Positions 22,388 to 31,200 of a stretch of DNA of 33,633 nucleotides are shown one piece after another. Position 1 is the stretch's first letter. Each line of letters begins with the position of its first letter. Source of the DNA: JADJWR01 sp964509545 (GTDB lineage: Bacteria > Pseudomonadota > Gammaproteobacteria > Burkholderiales > Burkholderiaceae_F); the NCBI GenBank assembly GCA_964509545.1, contig CAZDXQ010000043.1, positions 1 through 33,633 on the forward strand, written 5' to 3'. A model generated the notes under the pieces. That model had not been told where the DNA came from, made no database searches, and saw nothing but the letters and a program-made list of their open reading frames with translations. Position numbers and translations under genes: made by a program.

Positions 22388-23166
22388 TTGCCGGTGAAAT
22401 TCGGCAGCCGCTTGGCGAGGAAGGCGGCGATGCCCTCGCGATAGTCATCGGAGCCCAAGAACTCGAAACTCGCATCGAGCTCGTGGGCGGTGTATTCCAT
22501 CCGTCGGTCGAGCAGCAGGCGGATCTGCGCCTTGTTCTGGCGCGCAGCCAGCGGCGAGCCGGCGAGCACGGCGTGCACGATCTCCGCGACGCGCTGCTCG
22601 AACTCGGCCACCGGCACGGTGCGCGCCACCAGGCCCTTGTCCTGCGCCTCGCGGGCATCGAGCAGCCGTCCGGTCAGCAGCAGTTCGCTGATCACCGACG
22701 GCCCGAGCCGCTCGAGCAGCAGGCGCAATTCCGGCAGCACCACCGGAAAGCCAAGACGGCCCACCGGCACGCCAAAGCGCGCATTCTCCGCCGCAATCCG
22801 CACATCACAGGCCAGCGCAATTTGCACGCCGCCGCCGGCGCAGACCCCTTCGATGGCGGCCACCACCGGCTGCGGCACGTCGCGGATCGCGGCCAGCGAC
22901 GGCACGACGGTTTCGAGGTGGAAACGGCGCCCGCTTTCCATGTCATGGTGCACGTCGCCGAACTCGTCGAGATCCGCGCCGGCGGCGAAGTTGCCGCCAG
23001 CGCCGCGCACAACAATGCAGCGCACGCTCTGCTCGGTTGCCAGCGACTCGAAGACGCGGCGCAGTTCCTGCCACATCGCCACGCTGACCGCGTTCAGTTT
23101 TCCAGGCGAGTCGAGCGTGACGGTGGCCACACCGGCGTCGGCAACGAAGTGAATGGTTCCTGCCAC
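22384..23166 (-). CDS. Enoyl-CoA hydratase/isomerase (crotonase)-fold protein with atypical active site
   Basis: The 260-residue protein has the crotonase fold: AAGADLDEF near 61-69 and GVCAGGGVQIALACDVRIAA near 107-126 supply the CoA oxyanion hole. The two glutamates of true hydratases are missing. The residue aligned with Glu144 is Gln115, and the one aligned with Glu164 is Val135 (FGVPVGRLG). It is therefore unlikely to be a normal enoyl-CoA hydratase. Other crotonase activities, including decarboxylation of a malonyl- or methylmalonyl-CoA, fit the coupling with matB but are inference. The gene lies 108 bp downstream of lgt and overlaps matB by ATGA. Confidence 0.88.
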   Translation of the reverse strand: MAGTIHFVADAGVATVTLDSPGKLNAVSVAMWQELRRVFESLATEQSVRCIVVRGAGGNFAAGADLDEFGDVHHDMESGRRFHLETVVPSLAAIRDVPQPVVAAIEGVCAGGGVQIALACDVRIAAENARFGVPVGRLGFPVVLPELRLLLERLGPSVISELLLTGRLLDAREAQDKGLVARTVPVAEFEQRVAEIVHAVLAGSPLAARQNKAQIRLLLDRRMEYTAHELDASFEFLGSDDYREGIAAFLAKRLPNFTGK

Positions 23167-23274
23167 CGTGACTGCCCCGTCCTCGTCCTCAATGATGCCG
23201 CTTCCGCTCGGCGCGTCACGCCGCGGCCCGGCCGGCGAGCGAGTCCCTGCGTTGTCCGCAGATGCCGTCGCCGG

Positions 23275-24102
23275 TCATGGGCTGCGGGCCGCCGATGCCG
23301 CCGACGGCCTGACGGCCGGCGCAAAGCGAAGGTAAACGAAAAGCGCGATTCCGGCGACGATCATCGGCATCGACAGCCACTGTCCCATCGACAGCCGCAG
23401 CGCCAGCAGGCCGAGGAAGGCGTCCGGCTCGCGGCCGAACTCGGCAACGAAGCGCAGCACGCCATAACCGACGAGGAAAGCCGCCCCCAGATAGCCGGCC
23501 GGTCGCGGCTTGCTCGAGTACAGCCAGAGCAGCACGAACAGCAGCAGGCCTTCGAGCGCCGCCTGATAAAGCTGGGACGGGTGCCGCGGAACGTTGTCGC
23601 CCGCCTGCGGGAAGACCATCGCCCAGGGCCAGAGGTTCGGATCGGCGGGACGGCCCCACAGCTCGCCATTGATGAAGTTGCCCAGCCTGCCGGCGGCAAG
23701 CCCAAGCGGCACCAGCGGAACCACGAAGTCGGCCACCTGCAGGAACGACTTGCCGCGCGCGCGCGCGAACAGCCACATCACCGCCAGCACGCCGAGAATG
23801 CCGCCGTGCGACGCCATGCCGCCCTTCCACAGCATCAGCGCCTCGAGCGGATGCTCGAGGTAATAGCCGGGCTTGTAGAAAAGCACGTAGCCGAGGCGGC
23901 CGCCGACAATCACGCCGAGGACACCGTAGAAGAGCAGGTCCTCGACATCCTGGCGGCCGATGCCGCGCCACGACTCACGCGCGCGCAGCCGCCCCAGCGA
24001 CCAGAAAAGGACGAATCCGACCAGGTACATCAACCCGTACCAGCGGATTGCAAGCGGGCCGATCGAGAATGCGATCGGATCGAACTGCGGATGAACGAGC
24101 AT
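23275..24102 (-). CDS. lgt: Prolipoprotein diacylglyceryl transferase
   Basis: Inner-membrane enzyme that transfers diacylglycerol from phosphatidylglycerol to the lipobox cysteine of prolipoproteins, such as BamE and the binding protein at 26893. The 275-residue protein has about seven membrane segments. It contains GGRLGYVLFYKPGYYLEHP, WKGGMASHGGILGV, the signature GRLGNFINGELWGRP, and RHPSQLYQAALEG. The frame runs further upstream, antisense to ilvD. ATG 24102 is chosen because the protein then starts MLVHPQFDPIAFSIGPLAIRW, as in the family. It diverges from ilvD. A minus-strand TACAAT at 24135-24130 may be its -10. Confidence 0.96.
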   Translation of the reverse strand: MLVHPQFDPIAFSIGPLAIRWYGLMYLVGFVLFWSLGRLRARESWRGIGRQDVEDLLFYGVLGVIVGGRLGYVLFYKPGYYLEHPLEALMLWKGGMASHGGILGVLAVMWLFARARGKSFLQVADFVVPLVPLGLAAGRLGNFINGELWGRPADPNLWPWAMVFPQAGDNVPRHPSQLYQAALEGLLLFVLLWLYSSKPRPAGYLGAAFLVGYGVLRFVAEFGREPDAFLGLLALRLSMGQWLSMPMIVAGIALFVYLRFAPAVRPSAASAARSP

Positions 24103-24117
24103 TGCGGCGCCGGGGAC

Positions 24118-24135
24118 TAAAATGCGGTGATTGTA
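24118..24135. promoter_or_regulatory. Divergent -10-like hexamers for ilvD and lgt
   Basis: TAAAAT (24118-24123, plus strand) suits ilvD, and the minus strand of 24135-24130 reads TACAAT, suiting lgt. Both are good -10 hexamers with no clear -35. An ilvD start near 24130 would leave a leader of about 70 bases that contains the hairpin at 24138-24160. Confidence 0.4.
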
Positions 24136-24137
24136 GT

Positions 24138-24160
24138 GAGCCGTGCACCCGTCACGGCTC
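24138..24160. promoter_or_regulatory. Perfect inverted repeat in lgt-ilvD divergent region
   Basis: GAGCCGTG-CACCCGT-CACGGCTC has 8-bp perfect arms and a seven-base centre. It would lie near the 5' end of the ilvD transcript and just upstream of the lgt -10, so it may be an operator or a leader hairpin. No leader peptide rich in branched-chain codons is visible. Confidence 0.45.
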
Positions 24161-24201
24161 GCGCATCGTCTTCCACGCATCGCCTCTGACCCGGACGCTC
24201 C

Positions 24202-25896
24202 ATGGCCTACAACCGCCGCTCCCGCAACGTGACCCAGGGCATCGCCCGCTCGGCCAACCGCGCGATGTACTACGCCATGGGCTACAAGGACGAGGACTTC
24301 GACAAGCCGATGATCGGCGTGTCCAACAGCCACTCGACGATCACGCCGTGCAACTCCGGCCTGCAGCGGCTGGCCGACGCGGCCGTCGCCGAGATCGCCC
24401 GCGGCGGCGCCAATTCCCAGGTCTTCGGTACGCCGACTGTCTCCGATGGCATCGCCATGGGCACCGAGGGCATGAAGTACTCGCTGGTGTCGCGTGAGGT
24501 CATTGCCGACTGCATCGAGACCTGCGTCAACGGCCAGTGGATGGACGGCGTCATCGTCATCGGCGGCTGCGACAAGAACATGCCCGGCGGCATGATGGCG
24601 ATGGCCCGCTGCGACGTGCCGTCGATCTTCGTCTACGGCGGCACGGTCAAGCCCGGCCACTACAAGGGCCAGGACCTGAACATCGTCTCCGCTTTCGAGG
24701 CGGTCGGCCAGTTCACCGCCGGCAAGCTTTCCCCGACCGACTTCAAGGAGATCGAGCGCCGCTGCATCCCAGGATCAGGCTCGTGCGGCGGCATGTACAC
24801 CGCCAACACGATGAGTTCGTCGTTCGAGGCGCTCGGCATGAGCCTGATGTACTCGTCGACGCAGGCCAACCCGGACCAGGAAAAGGTCGACTCCACCGCC
24901 GAGGCGGCGCGGGTGCTGCTGCAGGCGGTGCAGAATAACCTGCGGCCAAGCGACATCATCACCCGCAAGTCGATCGAGAACGCGGTGAGCCTGGTCATGG
25001 CGGTGGGCGGCAGCACCAACGCGGTGCTGCACTACCTCGCCATCGCACACGCCGCCGGTATTCAGTGGACCATCGACGACTTCGAGCGCATCCGCCGCCG
25101 GGTGCCGGTGCTGTGCGACCTGAAGCCCTCCGGCAAGTACCTGGCGACCGACCTGCACAAGGCCGGCGGCATTCCGCAGGTGCTGAAGATCCTGCTCGAC
25201 AACGGCCTGCTTCACGGCGACTGCATGACGATCACCGGCAGGACGATGGCCGCGATGCTGGCCGACGTGCCGGCGCAACCTCGCGCCGACCAGGACGTGA
25301 TCCGGCCTTTCGGCAAGCCGCTGTACGCGCACGGACACCTGGCGATCCTGAAGGGAAACCTCGCCACCGAAGGCTGCGTGGCTAAGATCACTGGCCTGAA
25401 GAATCCGGCGATGACCGGCCCGGCGCGGGTGTTCGACTCCGAGGATGCGGCGATGGAAGCCATTCTCGCCGACCGCATCAAGGCCGGCGACGTGGTCGTC
25501 ATCCGCTACGAAGGGCCGAAGGGTGGACCCGGCATGCGGGAGATGTTGAGCCCCACCTCGGCAATCATCGGCAAGGGGCTCGGCGAAAGTGTGGGCCTGA
25601 TCACCGACGGCCGCTTTTCAGGCGGCACCTGGGGCATGGTGGTCGGCCACGTGGCGCCGGAAGCCTACGTCGGCGGCACCCTGGCGCTGGTGCGCGAGGG
25701 CGACTCGATCACCATCGACTCGAACACGCTGCTGTTGCAACTGAACGTCGACGACGCCGAACTGGCGCGCCGGCGCGCGGCCTGGAAAGCGCCGGCGCCG
25801 CGCTACACGCGCGGGGCGCTGGCCAAGTTCGCCGCGCTGGCGTCGACGGCCAGCCGCGGCGCGATCACCGACGAGAGTCTGTTCGATCCGAACTGA
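24202..25896 (+). CDS. ilvD: Dihydroxy-acid dehydratase
   Basis: Fe-S enzyme that dehydrates 2,3-dihydroxy acids to 2-oxo acids in valine, isoleucine and leucine synthesis. The 564-residue protein has SNSHSTITPCN (Cys50), GGCDKNMPGG (Cys123) and GSGSCGGMYTANTM (Cys195), the three cluster cysteines. LTSTS-type C-terminal motifs appear as ITDGRFSGGTWGMVVGHV. Length and spacing suit the shorter IlvD branch, which in characterised members binds [2Fe-2S]; this is by family only. The start fits MAYNRRSRNVTQGIARSANR. It is monocistronic, diverging from lgt and ending in a convergent hairpin. Confidence 0.97.
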   Translation: MAYNRRSRNVTQGIARSANRAMYYAMGYKDEDFDKPMIGVSNSHSTITPCNSGLQRLADAAVAEIARGGANSQVFGTPTVSDGIAMGTEGMKYSLVSREVIADCIETCVNGQWMDGVIVIGGCDKNMPGGMMAMARCDVPSIFVYGGTVKPGHYKGQDLNIVSAFEAVGQFTAGKLSPTDFKEIERRCIPGSGSCGGMYTANTMSSSFEALGMSLMYSSTQANPDQEKVDSTAEAARVLLQAVQNNLRPSDIITRKSIENAVSLVMAVGGSTNAVLHYLAIAHAAGIQWTIDDFERIRRRVPVLCDLKPSGKYLATDLHKAGGIPQVLKILLDNGLLHGDCMTITGRTMAAMLADVPAQPRADQDVIRPFGKPLYAHGHLAILKGNLATEGCVAKITGLKNPAMTGPARVFDSEDAAMEAILADRIKAGDVVVIRYEGPKGGPGMREMLSPTSAIIGKGLGESVGLITDGRFSGGTWGMVVGHVAPEAYVGGTLALVREGDSITIDSNTLLLQLNVDDAELARRRAAWKAPAPRYTRGALAKFAALASTASRGAITDESLFDPN

Positions 25897-25903
25897 CCGC
25901 AAC

Positions 25904-25923
25904 GGTGCGCCGTGGGGCGCGCC
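25904..25923. terminator. Hairpin between convergent ilvD and Trp-rich protein gene
   Basis: GGTGCGCC-GTGG-GGCGCGCC forms an 8-bp stem with one T-G pair in the 31-bp gap between stop codons. On the plus side it is followed by ATTCTT. It is likely a bidirectional stop, though the T-run is poor. Confidence 0.5.
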
Positions 25924-25927
25924 ATTC

Positions 25928-26173
25928 TTAACGGCGGATGCCGCGTCGCGCGTTGTCGCGCTCGAGCGCGCGGGCGATGCGTTCCTTCTTCGCCTTGTCC
26001 AGTTCGTCGAAGGCCTTCTTCTTGTCGAGGCCGAGGCGCCGTTCGATGAATTCCCACCAGACGAAGGCGAGCACAAAGGGCAGGATCACCCACCACCAGG
26101 AAAGATCAGCCAGCGGACCGAACTCCAGCAGCTTGGAGACGAGCAGCGCGATGCCGACGAACAGGAGCCACAT
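25928..26173 (-). CDS. Small Trp-rich membrane protein (TIGR04438-type)
   Basis: An 81-residue protein beginning MWLLFVGIALLVSKLLEFG, with two membrane segments (about 1-17 and 25-43, the second rich in Trp: LSWWWVILPFVLAFVWWEF). The C-terminal tail is charged and helical (DKKKAFDELDKAKKERIARALERD). This matches the family of small Trp-rich proteins found mainly in betaproteobacteria, whose function is unknown. The start at 26173 is chosen over an upstream in-frame one because the family begins with M-W. It converges with ilvD and diverges from the cytochrome c gene. Confidence 0.85.
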   Translation of the reverse strand: MWLLFVGIALLVSKLLEFGPLADLSWWWVILPFVLAFVWWEFIERRLGLDKKKAFDELDKAKKERIARALERDNARRGIRR

Positions 26174-26322
26174 GGGCGGCGGGAAGGGCGCTTGGATGCA
26201 AAGCACTATAGTCGTTCGGTTCCGGCAACCCAAGGCCGGTCAACGGCCGGCCGTCTGTTCCCGTTACACTTTCGGCCCATTTCCCGACCCCAAAGCCTTG
26301 ACACCCCCCTCTGGAGCACAAA

Positions 26323-26631
26323 ATGAGAATTCTCGTCGTAGGCGCATTCGCCACCCTTTCCCTGCTCAGTGGCGCGGCCTTCGCCAGCGCTGATCTGGCC
26401 AAGGCTAAGAACTGCATGGCCTGCCATGCGCTGGACAAGAAACTGGTCGGACCGTCTTACAAGGATGTCGCTGCCAAGTACGGCTCCGACAAGGACGCCG
26501 CGACCAAGCTGGCGAAGAAGATCCGCGAGGGCGGTACCGGCGTCTGGGGCCAGGTGCCGATGCCCGCCAACCCGCAGGTGAGCGAGGCCGAGGCGCAGAC
26601 CCTGGCCAAGTGGGTCCTGACGGTCAAGTAA
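26323..26631 (+). CDS. Class-I cytochrome c, c551/c552-type
   Basis: Small periplasmic electron carrier. The 102-residue precursor has a signal peptide probably cleaved after AFA (about residue 21), leaving a mature protein near 81 residues. It has one heme site CMACH at 31-35, KLVGPSYKDVAAKY, and the axial Met80 in GQVPMPANPQVSE. Length and motifs match the c551/c552 group, which carries electrons to nitrite reductase or terminal oxidases. The partner here is unknown. TGGAG lies close before the ATG. It is followed by a rho-independent terminator, so it is a single-gene unit. Confidence 0.95.
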   Translation: MRILVVGAFATLSLLSGAAFASADLAKAKNCMACHALDKKLVGPSYKDVAAKYGSDKDAATKLAKKIREGGTGVWGQVPMPANPQVSEAEAQTLAKWVLTVK

Positions 26632-26673
26632 TCCCGGCTCGCTGCGCGCAGACGCAGGCTCTCGCTGCAAGAC

Positions 26674-26703
26674 GGGGCGCTTCGGCGCCCCGGTGGTTTT
26701 TTT
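26674..26703 (+). terminator. Rho-independent terminator after cytochrome c gene
   Basis: GGGGCGC-TTCG-GCGCCCC (7-bp stem with a stable UUCG tetraloop) followed by GGTGG and seven T residues. Confidence 0.9.
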
Positions 26704-26772
26704 GGCCCGCATGACGTTAATGCGTGACGCGATTCAGTTGCGCGCGCGCCGCGACATCGGTCACGCGCCACG

Positions 26773-26800
26773 TTGCTGCTGCGCAATGCGCGAGTAGAAT
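26773..26800 (+). promoter_or_regulatory. Sigma-70-type promoter of the binding-protein gene
   Basis: TTGCTG (26773-26778), a 16-bp spacer and TAGAAT (26795-26800). The predicted start near 26807 leaves a leader of about 86 bases before the ATG at 26893. Confidence 0.6.
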
Positions 26801-26892
26801 TGCGCGCTTTCGAAAAAAGCCGGGCTATCAACCCTGGGCAGCTACTGCCGGGCCCCGCAACCGAACAGGATTCCCTGACAGGAGAACGCTGG

Positions 26893-28083
26893 ATGAAATA
26901 CACGCTGAAACTGGCCCCCTTGGCGCTCGCGGCCGTCGTCGCCCTTGCCTCGTGCGGCAAGAAAGAAGAACCGGTCAAGAAGGAAGCCGCGAAGGCGCCC
27001 GCGCCTGTTGCCGCGCCGCCGGCAGTCGTCAAGATCGGCCACGTGGCGCCGCTGACCGGCGGCATCGCCCACCTGGGCAAGGACAACGAGAACGGCGCGC
27101 GCCTCGCGGTCGACGAGATCAACGCCGCCGGCGGCCTGAAGATCGGCGACAAGACGTTCAACCTCGAACTGGTCGCCGAGGACGACAAGGCCGACCCGAA
27201 GGAAGGCACGCTGGCAGCGCAGAAACTGGTTGACGCCGGCGTGGTGGCCGTGGTCGGCCACCTGAACTCCGGCACGACGATCCCGGCGTCGAAGATCTAT
27301 TCGGATGCCAGCATCGCCCAGATTTCGCCGTCGGCGACCAATCCGAAGTACACCGAGCAGGGCTTCAAGACGGCCTTCCGCGTCGTCGCCAACGACAACC
27401 AGCAGGGTTCCGTGCTGGCCAACTACGCGGCCGCCGAGCTGAAGGCGAAGACCATCGCCATCATCGACGACCGCACCGCCTACGGCCAGGGCCTCGCCGA
27501 CGTGGTCGAGAAAGTCGCCAAGGAAAAGGGCCTGAAGGTCGTCGCCCGTGAGTTCACGACCGACAAGGCGACGGACTTCAACGCCATCCTGACGAAAGTC
27601 CGCGCCGCCAAGCCGGAAGTGGTGATGTACGGCGGCATGGATGCCACTGCCGGGCCGATGGCCAAGCAGATGAAGCAGCTCGGCATCAAGGCCAAGTTCC
27701 TTGCCGGCGACGGTGTGTGCTCGCCGGAGTTCGTCAAGCTCGCCGGTGACGCCGGTGAGGGGCTGATCTGCTCGATGGCCGGCGAGGCGGTCGAGAAGCT
27801 GGCCAAGGGCGAGGAGTTCAAGACCAAGTACAAGGCCAAGTTCAACCAGGACGTGCAGATCTACTCGCCGTACAGCTACGACGCGGTGTATGTCATCGCC
27901 GAGGCGATCAAGCGCGCCGGCGGCCCGGACAAGGCCAAGATCGTCGAAGAGGTCGCCAAGACCAACCTGCCCGGCGTCACTGGCACGATCAGCTTCGACG
28001 AGAAGGGCGACATCAAGGGCGGCGCCATCTCGATGTTCACCGTCAAGGGCGGCAAACTCGAGTACATCTCGACGTCGCGCTGA
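26893..28083 (+). CDS. livK: Branched-chain amino-acid ABC transporter substrate-binding lipoprotein
   Basis: Type-I periplasmic binding protein of the Leu/Ile/Val-family importer. The 396-residue precursor has a lipoprotein signal with lipobox L-A-S-C (Cys21), then a Lys/Ala/Pro linker (GKKEEPVKKEAAKAPAP). Motifs include KIGHVAPLTGGIAHLGKDNE, NGARLAVDEINAAGGLKIG, VVAVVGHLNSGTTIPAS and YGQGLADVVEKVAKEKG. The start is set by AGGAG at about 26879-26883; the open frame upstream is leader. Many LivK proteins are soluble, so the lipid anchor is notable. A tandem hairpin and terminator follow, then putA, and livH/livM further on. The exact amino acid bound is not known. Confidence 0.92.
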   Translation: MKYTLKLAPLALAAVVALASCGKKEEPVKKEAAKAPAPVAAPPAVVKIGHVAPLTGGIAHLGKDNENGARLAVDEINAAGGLKIGDKTFNLELVAEDDKADPKEGTLAAQKLVDAGVVAVVGHLNSGTTIPASKIYSDASIAQISPSATNPKYTEQGFKTAFRVVANDNQQGSVLANYAAAELKAKTIAIIDDRTAYGQGLADVVEKVAKEKGLKVVAREFTTDKATDFNAILTKVRAAKPEVVMYGGMDATAGPMAKQMKQLGIKAKFLAGDGVCSPEFVKLAGDAGEGLICSMAGEAVEKLAKGEEFKTKYKAKFNQDVQIYSPYSYDAVYVIAEAIKRAGGPDKAKIVEEVAKTNLPGVTGTISFDEKGDIKGGAISMFTVKGGKLEYISTSR

Positions 28084-28106
28084 GCATCGGATCGCAACGG
28101 GGGCAG

Positions 28107-28125
28107 GCGGCACCACAGGTGCCGC
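28107..28125 (+). other. First of two tandem hairpins after livK
   Basis: GCGGCACC-ACA-GGTGCCGC is a perfect 8-bp stem lying just before the terminator. Its GGCACC/GGTGCC arms are identical to those of the terminator, so the two structures could exchange partners. Confidence 0.6.
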
Positions 28126-28132
28126 GGCAACG

Positions 28133-28161
28133 AAACGGCACCTTCGGGTGCCGTTTTCTTT
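28133..28161 (+). terminator. Rho-independent terminator after livK
   Basis: AACGGCACC-TTCG-GGTGCCGTT with a UUCG tetraloop, followed by TTCTTT. It should end most livK transcripts before putA. Confidence 0.88.
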
Positions 28162-28196
28162 GGCCGGGCAGCAGACGCGCTGCCGCCTGACGTGCC

Positions 28197-28202
28197 TACA
28201 AT
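28197..28202 (+). promoter_or_regulatory. Putative -10 of putA
   Basis: TACAAT, one base from the TATAAT consensus, lies 51 bases before the putA ATG and just after the livK terminator. No convincing -35 is visible, so an activator may be needed. Confidence 0.45.
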
Positions 28203-28253
28203 CGCTGCGTCCTGCGCCGCAAGCCGAACCGCCGCATCCGCACCGTAGCGCCG

Positions 28254-31200
28254 ATGACCGCCGCCGAACTGCGCCGTGCAATTGCGGCGGCAACGCGTGC
28301 CGCGGAGCCGGCCAGCGTGCAGGCGCTGATCGGTCAGGCGCGGCTTTCGACGACCCGGCTGCAGGCGGCGCAGGACGTGGCGCGGCGGCTGGTCGAGAAC
28401 CTGCGCCAGCGGCGCAGCCGATTAGGCGGCGTCGATGCGCTGATGCGCGAGTTCTCGCTTTCGAGCAGCGAGGGCGTCGCACTGATGTGCCTGGCCGAGG
28501 CGCTGCTGCGCATACCCGACGCGGCGACCGCCGACGCGCTGATTCGCGACAAGGTCAGCCGCGGCGACTGGCGCGCGCACCTCGGCCGAAGCCAGTCCCT
28601 GTTCGTCAACGCCGCCGCGTGGGGCCTGATGATCACCGGCTCGCTGGTGGCGACGCACAGCGACGAAGGCCTCGGCCGCAGCCTGACGCAACTGATCGCG
28701 CGCGGCGGCGAGCCGCTGATCCGCAAGGGCGTGGACCTGGCGATGCGCCTGCTCGGCCAGCAGTTCGTCACTGGCCAGACGATCGGCGAGGCGCTCGCCC
28801 GCGCGCGCGATCGGGAGCGCCTCGGCTACCGCTACACCTTTGACATGCTCGGCGAAGCCGCGCTCACCTCGGCCGAAGCGGATCGCTACCTGGCCGCCTA
28901 TGAGCAGGCGATCGTTGCCATCGGCGCGGCATCCAGCGGCGGTGTCGAGGCCGGCTCGGGCATTTCGGTCAAGCTCTCGGCGCTGCATCCGCGCTACTGC
29001 CGCGCCCAGCGCGAGCGCGTTGCAGCCGAACTGCTGCCGCGCCTGCGCAACCTTTGCCTGCTGGCGCGCGAAAACGACATCGGCCTGGCGATCGACGCCG
29101 AGGAAAGCGAACGCCTCGACCTGTCGCTGGATCTGATCGAGCCGCTCGCCCTTGATGCCGCGCTGGCCGGCTGGGCGGGCCTCGGCGTGGTGGTGCAGTC
29201 CTACCAGAAGCGCGCGCCTTTCGTGATCGACTGGCTGGTCGACCTCGGCCGGCGCAGCGGCCGGCGACTCGCCGTGCGCCTGGTCAAAGGCGCCTACTGG
29301 GACAGCGAGATCAAGCGCGCGCAAGTCGAAGGCCAGGCCGGCTACCCGGTGTTCACGCGCAAGGTGCATTCCGACGTGTGTTATCTCGCCTGCGCACGTC
29401 GACTGATCGCCGCGGCCGACGTGCTGTATCCGCAGTTCGCCACGCACAACGCGCTGACCCTGGCGACCGTTCGCGAGATGGCGCGCGAAGCGGGCGTGAC
29501 GCGCTACGAGTTCCAGTGCCTGCACGGCATGGGCGAGACGCTCTACGACCAGGTGATCGGCGCCGACCGGCTCGATGTCGCCTGTCGAATCTACGCGCCG
29601 GTGGGCAGCCACGAGACCCTGCTCGCCTACCTCGTGCGGCGCCTGCTGGAAAATGGCTCGAACTCGTCGTTCGTCAACCAGATCCTCGATCCCGCGATCA
29701 GCGTTGATGCCCTGCTGCACGATCCGGTGCAGCACGCGGCCGACGGCGGCGGCGCAGCCCATCCGCGCATTCCGCTGCCGGCCGACCTGTTCGCGCCGAA
29801 GCGGCGCAATTCGGCCGGGCTCGACCTGAACGACACGCTGACCCTGCATGCGCTGGAGGCGGCGTTCGCGCAGGCCCGCCAGCGGAAATGGCAGGCCGCG
29901 CCGCTGCTCGCCGAAGGCGGTGCCGCGGCAGCAGCGCCGGCGCGCGCAGTGAACAATCCTGCCCGGATCGACGAGCTGGTCGGCTGGGTGCAGGAGGCCG
30001 GCCGCAGCGAGGTCGAGGCCGCGCTTGCCGCCGCGCAGGCCTTCACCACGGTCTGGGCGGCCACCGCCGCAACCGAACGCGCGCAGCTGCTCGAGCGCGC
30101 CGCCGACGCGCTCGAGTCGCATCGTGCCGAACTGATGTGGCTGGCGGTGCACGAGGCGGGCAAGACCCTCGCGAATGCGCTCGGCGAAGTGCGCGAGGCG
30201 GTCGATTTCTGCCGCTACTACGCCAGCGAGCTGCGCGATCGCGGCGACGATGCCGAAGGCCAGCCGCTCGGTGTCGTCGCCTGCATCAGCCCATGGAACT
30301 TTCCGCTGGCGATCTTCATCGGCCAGGTCGCGGCGGCCCTTGCCGCCGGCAACGTCGTGATTGCCAAGCCGGCCGAGCAGACGCCGCTGATTGCGGCGCA
30401 CGCGGTGCGGCTGCTGCACGAATCCGGAGTGCCGCGCGCGGCGCTGCAGCTCACGCCGGGCGACGGCCGCACGGGCAGCCTGCTGGCTGCCGATTCGCGC
30501 GTGCGCGGCGTGCTGTTCACCGGCTCGACCGAGGTGGCGACGCTGCTCGACCGGCAGCTTGCCGCGCGCTCGGTATCCGAGGAGATCGTGCTGGTGGCGG
30601 AAACCGGCGGCATCAACGCCATGATCGTCGATTCGAGCAGCCTGCCCGAACAGGTGGTCGCCGACGTGCTGGCGTCGAGCTTCGACAGCGCCGGGCAGCG
30701 CTGTTCGGCGCTGCGCGTGCTGTGCCTGCAGGAGGAGATCGCCGATCGCGTGCTGTCGATGCTGCACGGTGCGCTGCGCGAACTGGCGATCGGCGACCCG
30801 GCGCAGCTGGCCACCGACATCGGCCCGGTGATCGACACCGATGCCCGCGCCCGGCTCGAAGCACACGTCGATCGCATGCGCGCAACGCACCACGCCGAGC
30901 GGCTGCCGTTGCCGCCGGCGGCGGGCGCCGGTTTGTACGTCGCGCCGACGGTGATCGAGATCGACTCGCTGGCGCAACTTGACGCCGAAGTTTTTGGCCC
31001 CGTGCTGCATGTGCTGCGCTTTCGCCGCGGGGCGCTCGGCGAACTGATCGCGGCGATCAACGCCACCGGCTACGGCCTGACCTTCGGCGTGCACAGCCGC
31101 ATCGACGAGACGATCGATTTCGTCACCGCACGCATCCGCGCCGGCAACGTCTACGTCAACCGCAACATGATCGGCGCCGTGGTCGGCGTGCAGCCGTTCG

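Noticed and set aside
26298..26303. Perfect TTGACA before the cytochrome c gene
   Set aside because: A -10 element at normal spacing would fall on the ATG itself (AAATGA), so it cannot serve as the -35 for this gene.
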